Below, piece by piece: positions 55,073-61,859 of a stretch of 64,000 bases of DNA. Origin of the DNA: Rhodobiaceae bacterium. GTDB lineage: Bacteria > Pseudomonadota > Alphaproteobacteria > Rhizobiales > Tepidamorphaceae. Positions within the stretch are counted from its first letter, which is position 1. Every line of letters begins with the position of its first letter. Below the pieces are notes generated by a model that worked only from the letters and a program-made list of their open reading frames with translations, was not told the DNA's origin and ran no database searches. The stretch covers positions 310,001 to 374,000 of the forward strand of contig JACKJK010000003.1 of the NCBI GenBank assembly GCA_020637985.1. The letters run 5' to 3'. A program made the position numbers and the translations under genes.

Positions 55073-56191
55073 ATGGCGATGCCAGAGAATATCGCTGCTG
55101 TCTGTGCCGACAGGTTCGTGTTCCGGCTCGCCTATGCGGTGTGCCTTCGGCTGCTATCGCTTTCGCAGGGCCGCTACGATGTGCTCCTCGTCACCGAGGA
55201 CAATCCGGACCTCGACCGCCTGGACGTGCCGCGCGGCCTGCACATTCGCCTGCTCGATATAGATGAACTGGTGCCGGCTGGCGGACCGACTCAGCTTTAC
55301 GGTTCGGCGACCTATTCCAGGCTGCACCTGCCGCAGATTGCGGGAGAGGGCTGCAAGCGCATCGTCTACGTCGACTACGACGTTGCGCCGGTTACATCGC
55401 CGGCACCGCTGTTCAGTCTCGATCTCGGCGGCTCCGGGGTCGCCGGGGTCACCGATTCCATTGCCGAGCGCACCCTGCGTGTCGCGGCTGAAAGTGCGGC
55501 ATGGGGCGACAGGCTGCAGCTGTTGGGTATCGCGTCGATTGATTCCTACTTCAATGCCGGCTGCCTTCTCATCGACGCGGAGAGATGGCGGCGAGACGGG
55601 CTCACGGCGGCGTTCGCGGAAATCGCCGGGCGCTTCGGAAAGTCGCTGATCAACTGCGATCAGGACATCCTGAATTCCCACTTCCATGGCAAATGGGCGG
55701 CCTTGTCGCCGCGGTGGAACTTCCAGGAACCGTCTCTTGGAGTGGGGCTGGAGGACGTCCTTTCACCGGCGCTGCTGCACTACTACGGCTCACCCAAGCC
55801 TTGGACCCTGCCTGATGCCGACCTCAAACACGGGCCTTGCGCACCGCTCGCCGGGATCTACGCCGCCGCAGGCTGGCCGGATACGCTGGCAGACGTTTTG
55901 GCGCTCCATTCGCGCAAGGCTTCGCGCCGCGAGCGGTTGCGTGCGCGCAGGCGGCGGTTGTTCGGTTTCCTTCCGCGCTATCGGAAGGAAGCCCGGCAAA
56001 GATGGCAGGAAAGGGCGATCGATGTGATCCGCTTGATCCGGCGCATGCGGCACGATATTGCCGCAAGCCGCTACATCGACGTCGAACAGGGCATTTCCCG
56101 AATCGACCAGGAAGCGCTGTTGCGATTGGAACGGCGCCTGCTTTCGAAACTGGGCCCAGCCGCGCCGCCGCCCGCGGCATCGACGGGCTGA
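55073..56191 (+). CDS. GT8-family glycosyltransferase
   Basis: The 372-residue protein has the GT8 hallmarks: the DxD motif in YVDYDVAP near residues 99-106, the NCDQDILN motif, and the nucleotide-sugar lid motif HYYGSPKPW near residue 240. It has no membrane segment. The C-terminal ~90 residues are strongly basic (RRERLRARRRRLFGF) and could dock on membrane or nucleic acid. Retaining GT8 enzymes include LPS glucosyl/galactosyl transferases; the substrate here is unknown. It sits between aspS and the malic enzyme gene with no sugar-pathway neighbour. Confidence 0.85.
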   Translation: MAMPENIAAVCADRFVFRLAYAVCLRLLSLSQGRYDVLLVTEDNPDLDRLDVPRGLHIRLLDIDELVPAGGPTQLYGSATYSRLHLPQIAGEGCKRIVYVDYDVAPVTSPAPLFSLDLGGSGVAGVTDSIAERTLRVAAESAAWGDRLQLLGIASIDSYFNAGCLLIDAERWRRDGLTAAFAEIAGRFGKSLINCDQDILNSHFHGKWAALSPRWNFQEPSLGVGLEDVLSPALLHYYGSPKPWTLPDADLKHGPCAPLAGIYAAAGWPDTLADVLALHSRKASRRERLRARRRRLFGFLPRYRKEARQRWQERAIDVIRLIRRMRHDIAASRYIDVEQGISRIDQEALLRLERRLLSKLGPAAPPPAASTG

Positions 56192-56269
56192 AATCTCGAA
56201 CCGCCATTTTCTTTCGCCCGGCCGGGCGGTAACCTGCCGCTTCATGTCCTCAGGGGAGGGGAATTTTTC

Positions 56270-58567
56270 GTGACCAGCCGTATTTCAGATGACCTGCGTT
56301 CCGGCGCATTGGTTTACCACAGTGAGCCGAAACCGGGAAAACTCGAGATCCGCGCGACCAAGCCGCTGGGCAACCAGCGCGACCTGGCGCTGGCCTATTC
56401 ACCCGGCGTTGCCGCTGCCTGCCTGGCGATCGCCGAGGATGCCGGCAAGGCTGCCGACCTGACCGTGCGCCAGAACCTCGTCGCGGTTGTGTCGAACGGC
56501 ACGGCGGTGCTGGGGCTGGGCGCCATCGGCCCGCTTGCGGCCAAGCCGGTCATGGAAGGCAAGGCGGTACTGTTCAAGAAATTCGCCGGCATCGATGTGT
56601 TCGACATCGAGGTCGATGCCCTCGACGTCGACCGAATGGTCGAGGTCGTTGCCGCTCTCGAGCCCACCTTCGGCGGCATCAACCTTGAGGACATCAAGGC
56701 CCCCGAGTGCTTCGAGGTCGAGGCGCGCCTGCGCGAGCGGATGAACATCCCCGTCTTCCATGACGACCAGCACGGCACCGCCATCATCGTCGCCGCGGCG
56801 ATCATCAACGGCCTGAAGCTTGCCGGTAAGGACATCGCGAACGCCAAGATCGTCACGTCCGGGGCAGGCGCCGCGGCGCTCGCCTGCCTCAACCAGCTCG
56901 TCTCGCTGGGCGCAAGGAAGGAAAACATCTGGGTCACGGACATCGAGGGCGTGGTCTATGAAGGCCGCACCGCGCTGATGGACCGGTGGAAAGCCGGTTA
57001 TGCGCAGCCCACCGACAAGCGCAAGCTGGCCGAGGTCATGGACGACGCTGACGTCTTCCTCGGCCTGTCCGCTGGCGGCATCCTGACCCCCGACCACATC
57101 CGCAAGATGGCCGACAAGCCGCTGATCATGGCGCTCGCCAATCCCGAGCCGGAGATCATGCCCGACCTCGCCAAGGAAACCCGCCCCGACGCGATGATCT
57201 GCACCGGGCGCAGCGACTTCCCCAACCAGGTCAACAACGTCCTGTGCTTTCCCTTCATCTTCCGTGGCGCCCTCGACGTTGGCGCGACCACGATCAATGA
57301 GGAAATGAAGCGCGCCAGCGTCGAGGCGATCGCGCTGCTCGCACAGGAGCCGCCTTCCGATGTCGCGGCCCAGGCCTATGAGGGCGAACCGCGCGTCTTC
57401 GGACCCGACTTCCTGATCCCCAATGCCTTCGATCCCCGCCTCATCCTGCGCGTCGCGCCTGCCGTTGCGCGCGCGGCCATGGAATCGGGCGTGGCGACGC
57501 GTCCCATCGAGGACTTCGATGTCTACCAGGAGCGCCTGAACCGCTTCGTGTTCCGTTCCGGCTTCATCATGAAGCCGCTGTTCGACGCCGCGAAAGCGGA
57601 CGTCAAGCGCGTCATCTATGCGGACGGCGAGGATGAGCGGGTTCTGCGCGCCGCGCTCGTGGCTATCGAGGAGAAGCTTGCCCAGCCGATCCTGATCGGC
57701 CGCCCGCAGGTCGTGCAGGCGCGCCTGGAGCGCTACGGCCTGTCGATCCGCCCCGGCAAGGACTTCGAACTGGTCAATCCCGAAGACGATCCGCGCTACC
57801 GCGAATATGTGGACTTCTTCCTCGACAAGACCTGCCGGCGCGGCATCACGGCAGACGCGGCCCGGATAATCGTGCGCACCAGTTCAACGGTCATCGCGGC
57901 GATCGCGCTGGCGCGCGGCGATGCCGACGCGATGCTATGCGGGCTGGAGGGGCGTTTCGATCGCCACCTGCTGACGATCCGCGATGTCATCGGCACCGCG
58001 CCCGGCGTGCGCGACTATTCCGCCATGAACCTGCTGATCATGGCGAAGGGCGCCTATTTCATCGCCGACACCAACGTCACCGCCGACCCCAACGCCGAGG
58101 AAGTCGCAGAGATGGCGCGGCTGTGCGCCCAGCAGGTACGCCGGTTCGGCATCGAGCCGAAGGTGGCGCTGTTGTCGCACTCGAATTTCGGCAGTGCCAA
58201 TACGCCGAGCGCCATCAAGATGCGCGAGGCGCTGGCGATCCTCCAGCGAGAGGCGCCCGACCTCGAGGTGGAAGGCGAGATGCATGGCGACGTCGCCCTG
58301 TCGGAGAAGCTGCGCTCGCGCATCTTCCCCCATTCGCGTCTTGCCGGGCAGGCCAACCTGCTGATCATGCCGAACCTCGATGCTGCCAACATCTCGTACG
58401 AGCTGATCAAGACGCTGGCCGAGGCTCTGCCTGTGGGGCCGATCCTGGTGGGCGGCTCGAAGCCGGCACACATCCTGACCCCGTCGGTCACCGCGCGCGG
58501 CGTCGTCAACATGACCGCCGTTGCCGTCGTAGAGGCGCAGCACGCATCGGGTTGTGTCGACGGCTAG
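56270..58567 (+). CDS. maeB: NADP-dependent malic enzyme with phosphotransacetylase-like domain
   Basis: Malic enzyme decarboxylates malate to pyruvate, yielding NADPH. The 765-residue protein has the malic domain (ALVYHSEPKPGKLEIRATKPL, FHDDQHGTAIIVAAAIINGLKLAGKDI), a Rossmann motif SGAGAAALACL and a C-terminal phosphotransacetylase-like half from about residue 430. This is the MaeB-type architecture used by rhizobia in C4-dicarboxylate metabolism. It uses a GTG start at 56270, supported by GGGGAGGGG at 56252-56260. An NADP preference is from family knowledge; rhizobia also have an NAD-type enzyme of the same size. Confidence 0.93.
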   Translation: MTSRISDDLRSGALVYHSEPKPGKLEIRATKPLGNQRDLALAYSPGVAAACLAIAEDAGKAADLTVRQNLVAVVSNGTAVLGLGAIGPLAAKPVMEGKAVLFKKFAGIDVFDIEVDALDVDRMVEVVAALEPTFGGINLEDIKAPECFEVEARLRERMNIPVFHDDQHGTAIIVAAAIINGLKLAGKDIANAKIVTSGAGAAALACLNQLVSLGARKENIWVTDIEGVVYEGRTALMDRWKAGYAQPTDKRKLAEVMDDADVFLGLSAGGILTPDHIRKMADKPLIMALANPEPEIMPDLAKETRPDAMICTGRSDFPNQVNNVLCFPFIFRGALDVGATTINEEMKRASVEAIALLAQEPPSDVAAQAYEGEPRVFGPDFLIPNAFDPRLILRVAPAVARAAMESGVATRPIEDFDVYQERLNRFVFRSGFIMKPLFDAAKADVKRVIYADGEDERVLRAALVAIEEKLAQPILIGRPQVVQARLERYGLSIRPGKDFELVNPEDDPRYREYVDFFLDKTCRRGITADAARIIVRTSSTVIAAIALARGDADAMLCGLEGRFDRHLLTIRDVIGTAPGVRDYSAMNLLIMAKGAYFIADTNVTADPNAEEVAEMARLCAQQVRRFGIEPKVALLSHSNFGSANTPSAIKMREALAILQREAPDLEVEGEMHGDVALSEKLRSRIFPHSRLAGQANLLIMPNLDAANISYELIKTLAEALPVGPILVGGSKPAHILTPSVTARGVVNMTAVAVVEAQHASGCVDG

Positions 58568-58622
58568 AGCATCCGTCGGTCACCGCGTTGGCGCGCGGTG
58601 GCGGCGCGATCCTGATCAGCGG

Positions 58623-59336
58623 CTAGCCGAACAGGGCCACGAGAAGCCCTATGATCAGCGCCGTGACGACGCCGTTCAGTCCCATGCCGATACCCGCGAA
58701 GGTTCCGGCCAGGGGGTTGACCAGGAACGCCCGTGCCGTGCCGATGCCGTGTGCGCTGACGCCGGCGGCGAAGCCACGTGCCGCCCAGTCGCGGATGCCG
58801 AACAGGTTCATGATCGGCGTCACGATCACCGCGCCGATGATGCCCGTAGCAATGACGAGGATGGCGGTAACCGCCGGCAGGCCGCCGATGCGCTCCGAGA
58901 TGCCCATGGCGATGGGCGTCGTGACCGACTTGGGAGCGATGGACGCGATCATCGTGGCATCCGCGCCCAGTATCCACGCCATGAACACCGCGCTTGCCAC
59001 CGCGGTTGCCGATCCCGCCAGCAGGGCGACCACCATCGGGATGAGGTTGCGGCGAACCTCGGCGAAGTTCTCCGCAAGAGGAACCGCGAGCGCCACGGTT
59101 GCAGGTCCGAGCATGAAGTGCACGAACTTGGCGCCTTCGAAATAGACCGGGAACGCGGTGCTGCTCGCCTTCAGCAGGCCAATCAGGATCGCGACCGCGA
59201 TCAGGACCGGGTTCGCCAGCGGGTGCCGGTCGAGGCGCACGGAGATGCGCTCGGCAATCGCGTAGGCGCCCAGCGTGGCCGTCAGCCAGAGCAGAGGGCT
59301 TGCGGAAAGATAGACCCAGATCTTGGCCACGTTCAT
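58623..59336 (-). CDS. lrgB: LrgB/CidB family membrane protein
   Basis: This 237-residue protein has six to seven membrane segments, with the family stretch IAPKSVTTPIAMGISERIGG and FAAGVSAHGIGTARAF. LrgA-LrgB are holin/antiholin-like in Staphylococcus; in plants and some bacteria LrgB-type proteins transport glycolate, pyruvate or similar acids, which may be more relevant here. ATG 59336 overlaps the lrgA stop by four bases, so the two are translated together. Confidence 0.88.
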   Translation of the reverse strand: MNVAKIWVYLSASPLLWLTATLGAYAIAERISVRLDRHPLANPVLIAVAILIGLLKASSTAFPVYFEGAKFVHFMLGPATVALAVPLAENFAEVRRNLIPMVVALLAGSATAVASAVFMAWILGADATMIASIAPKSVTTPIAMGISERIGGLPAVTAILVIATGIIGAVIVTPIMNLFGIRDWAARGFAAGVSAHGIGTARAFLVNPLAGTFAGIGMGLNGVVTALIIGLLVALFG

Positions 59337-59707
59337 GTCCCGGCACCGTTTTTGCCGCTCGCCGCCTTTACGAGCAACCGGCGCACGAAGATGAAGGTCG
59401 CCGCCGTCACCACCATGGTGAGCGCGGTGGAGACGACCAGCGCGCCGGCGATGGGGATCCACTGGGCGGCCAGCAGGTCGGCATGCTGGATGACGCCGAC
59501 GCCGGCGGGAACAAAGAGCAGCGACAGGTTGCTGAGGATACCGTGCGCGGCGCCCGAGACCTTTTCCGAAAGTCCCTTCACGACCCGCAGGGCGACCGCG
59601 AGGAAGACCAGCCCGAGGACCGGGCCGGGAACGGGAAGCGCGGCCGCGTAGGTGATCGCCTCGCCGGAAAGCTGGAACATCAGGAGGATCAGGAGGGCTT
59701 CGATCAT
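59333..59707 (-). CDS. lrgA: LrgA/CidA family membrane protein
   Basis: A 124-residue protein with four membrane segments and the family motif LPVPGPVLGLVFLAVAL, ending in a basic tail. GGAGG lies upstream of the start. It is translated just before lrgB, and the pair is the usual LrgAB/CidAB arrangement. The promoter region is AT-rich and contains an operator-like palindrome. A regulator (LytTR or LysR type) usually near such genes is not present in the window. Confidence 0.85.
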   Translation of the reverse strand: MIEALLILLMFQLSGEAITYAAALPVPGPVLGLVFLAVALRVVKGLSEKVSGAAHGILSNLSLLFVPAGVGVIQHADLLAAQWIPIAGALVVSTALTMVVTAATFIFVRRLLVKAASGKNGAGT

Positions 59708-59987
59708 GGTGTCATTGCCTCCGGCGTCCTAGGCATCTGTGTACGGGCTCGTGCGCCGTCCTGCGACGGTAGGCGCGTCTCCAGCGCGATATGCGCACGC
59801 AGTAACAGCTTCCGCGACTTTATAAATTGCATAAACAATGTCGAACAACCTTTGCGTGTAATTAGTAAAAACAATCTGCGCCCTTCACCCCCTCACTCCA
59901 ACCGCGCACTCCTGAAACGGTCTCAAATGATGATTCTCTATCTGAGAATAATCACATAAAATACTGTTTTATTTATAGAAAACGGCC
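59708..59987. other. AT-rich intergenic island between lrgA and the TauE/SafE gene
   Basis: This 280-base region has clearly lower GC than the rest of the window, especially 59815-59985. Besides the lrgA promoter, it contains ATTCTC-N5-GAGAAT (59933-59949) and ATAAAA-N5-TTTTAT (59956-59972) just after the permease stop codon, either of which could be a weak terminator. No ORF here is convincing. Confidence 0.5.
59819..59848 (-). promoter_or_regulatory. Candidate lrgAB promoter with operator-like ATTG-N6-CAAT
   Basis: In the minus direction: -35 TTGTTC (59848-59843), an 18-base spacer, -10 TATAAA (59824-59819). ATTG-CATAAA-CAAT (59826-59839) lies within the spacer; it is a dyad of the kind bound by LysR-type regulators. 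Confidence 0.5.
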
Positions 59988-60755
59988 TCATATCCAATCG
60001 CCCCTGGAAAGTCCTTGCCACAACAGATGCGCAGCCACGGCGGTGATGAGCAGCTTGAACACGATGCGGAACTGCGCTTCGGGAATGCGGTGCAGCAGCC
60101 GCGTGCCCGTCCATGTCCCGGCAAAGCCGGTCGCGATCATGGCAACGATCAGTCCGGACCACGGCGCGAAGGCAAAGCCGAGCAGACCGAAGGCGAGGAC
60201 TTTCAGCACGTGCTGGATCACCATGGCGCTCGAATGCGTGGCGATGAAATGCAGCCGGTTGTCCGGAAAGATGTTGGAGAAGATCGCCAGCACGAACGGC
60301 CCCGTCGCGCCGAAGAACATCGTCAGGAAGGTCGAGAACGCCCCGCCCGCAACCACCATCCAGCGCGCGCCCGCAGCGATGAACTTCGGCTTGGGTCCCC
60401 ACACCATGTAGAGGATGAACAGCGCCAGGCCGGTGCGTAGCACCGTATCGGAGAGTGTCACGACCATCTTGCCGCCAACCGCCGCGCCGATGATGCTGCC
60501 GGCCAGGAAGGGCAGCAGGTAGCCCCATTGTACCGATTGGCGCAGCAGGAACACGCGGCCGGTGTTGGAGCCGAGCTGCACCACCCCGTGCACCGGGATG
60601 AGGGCGGCGATCGGCATCAGCGAGGCCATGATGGACAACAGCAGCACGCCGCCGCCGAAACCGGTCGCGGCCATGATCAGAGAGGTAAAGAAACTCGACA
60701 CGATCATGATCGCAGCCGAAAGCGCGGGTATGTCGGGCGGGAGCAGGTCGATCAT
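59988..60755 (-). CDS. TauE/SafE family permease
   Basis: The 255-residue protein has about eight membrane segments and the TauE/SafE start (SSFFTSLIMAATGFGGGVLLL, with the GFGGG motif). Family members are linked to export or uptake of sulphonates, sulphite or organosulphur compounds, but many have no known substrate. No adjacent sulphur gene is seen, so no substrate is assigned. It follows the coiled-coil protein gene after 61 bases, so the two may share a transcript. Confidence 0.85.
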   Translation of the reverse strand: MIDLLPPDIPALSAAIMIVSSFFTSLIMAATGFGGGVLLLSIMASLMPIAALIPVHGVVQLGSNTGRVFLLRQSVQWGYLLPFLAGSIIGAAVGGKMVVTLSDTVLRTGLALFILYMVWGPKPKFIAAGARWMVVAGGAFSTFLTMFFGATGPFVLAIFSNIFPDNRLHFIATHSSAMVIQHVLKVLAFGLLGFAFAPWSGLIVAMIATGFAGTWTGTRLLHRIPEAQFRIVFKLLITAVAAHLLWQGLSRGDWI

Positions 60756-60816
60756 CGGGGCCGTTCGCGCAGGTGTGTCGATCCCTTCCTAGCACGGATT
60801 GACCGGCCGCCGCGCC

Positions 60817-61692
60817 CTACAGCTTTGCGCGAAACGACTGGTAGGCCTGCACCATCTGCTGGGTGTCCGCGCTGACCTTGCCCCCCTTCTCCTGAACCTG
60901 GGCTACGACCTTGAGCAGCGCTTCACCGGTCGATTTCAGCTCGCGCTTGATCCGTGCCTCCTGGGCAGGATTGGGCTGCTTGCCCTCAAACGAGGCCTTG
61001 ATCATGGCCTGCAGCTGTTGCACATGGCCCCTGAACGTCGCAGTCAGCTCGGTTGCCTTGGCCTGCAGGTAGGCGAGTTCCTGTTCTCCGGCATTGGCGA
61101 ATGTCGCCTCACGCTTCTTCAGGCAGGCCAGTGCGGCGCCTGCCGCTTCCTTCGTCGCGTCCTCTTGCTCCTGGGCGGCGGCCCTGTCTGCGTTGGTGCT
61201 CCTGAGCGTCGTGACCAGGGCATTCATGGGCCACCACAGAGTCTCGATCATCGCGGGGACCGAGTCCTGCTGCGTTGTGGCAAGCACGAGTATATCGGTG
61301 TGCGCAAACCACAACAACGCATCGAGCTGCGCGGTTATCGCGCGATGGTCGTCGGCGTCTGCGTTGGGCGTTGTTTCCAGTTTCTTCTTGGCGTTGGCAA
61401 GCGACGCGATGATGGGTTCGACATCGTTGTCGCGAAAAGCCTGAAGGCGTTGGCGCGCTTGCGCAAACGAGCTTTCCGCTGCCTGCACCTCGCTTTCGGC
61501 CTGAGCAACCTCTGCCAGAACCTGCCGGCGCAGGCCCGCGATCTGGTTGGCGGTGGCCGAGGATGCTTCGCTGCATACGTTGTCGAGGTTGAACGCGGCG
61601 CCATGTGCCGCCGTCAGGCTGGCGCCCAGCAGCACCATGCCGAGAAACGTCCGGCAGGACCACTTGCCGATTCCCGCTGGATGTCCTGTCAT
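60817..61692 (-). CDS. Exported coiled-coil protein of unknown function
   Basis: A 291-residue protein (303 bases of leader frame excluded) with a signal peptide (core FLGMVLLGASLTAAHG, about residues 16-31) and a long Ala/Gln/Glu-rich helical region. The heptad-like stretch from about 45 to 95 (RRQVLAEVAQAESEVQAAES) and another near 190-235 suggest coiled-coils. Two cysteines occur, at about residue 40 (NVCSEASS) and in ALACLKKREA. It is probably periplasmic. ATG 61707 is an alternative start adding five residues. I do not recognise a family. Confidence 0.7.
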   Translation of the reverse strand: MTGHPAGIGKWSCRTFLGMVLLGASLTAAHGAAFNLDNVCSEASSATANQIAGLRRQVLAEVAQAESEVQAAESSFAQARQRLQAFRDNDVEPIIASLANAKKKLETTPNADADDHRAITAQLDALLWFAHTDILVLATTQQDSVPAMIETLWWPMNALVTTLRSTNADRAAAQEQEDATKEAAGAALACLKKREATFANAGEQELAYLQAKATELTATFRGHVQQLQAMIKASFEGKQPNPAQEARIKRELKSTGEALLKVVAQVQEKGGKVSADTQQMVQAYQSFRAKL

Positions 61693-61782
61693 CGCGGCCA
61701 CCCCCATCCCTTGCCGGAAAAGTCTAGGCCCCGTGGTGACGTCAGGTCAAATCGCCGGTTGCTTCGCCGCACCGCAAGGAAA

Positions 61783-61810
61783 GGGGCGGCAGCGTTGCCG
61801 CTGCCGCCCC
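61783..61810 (-). terminator. Rho-independent terminator of nrdJ
   Basis: A perfect 12-bp stem GGGGCGGCAGCG/CGCTGCCGCCCC (61783-61794, 61799-61810) with a 4-base loop is followed in the minus direction by TTTCCTT. It lies 50 bases after the nrdJ stop. Confidence 0.85.
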
Positions 61811-61859
61811 GGATGACGTTCCCATGCTCAGGCCCGCCGCATTCCCCGGATGCCTCGCC

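Noticed and set aside
56215..56228. Terminator after the GT8 gene (CGCCCGGCCGGGCG palindrome)
   Set aside because: Perfect palindrome but too short a loop and no T-tract; could simply reflect the GC-rich context before the maeB GTG start.
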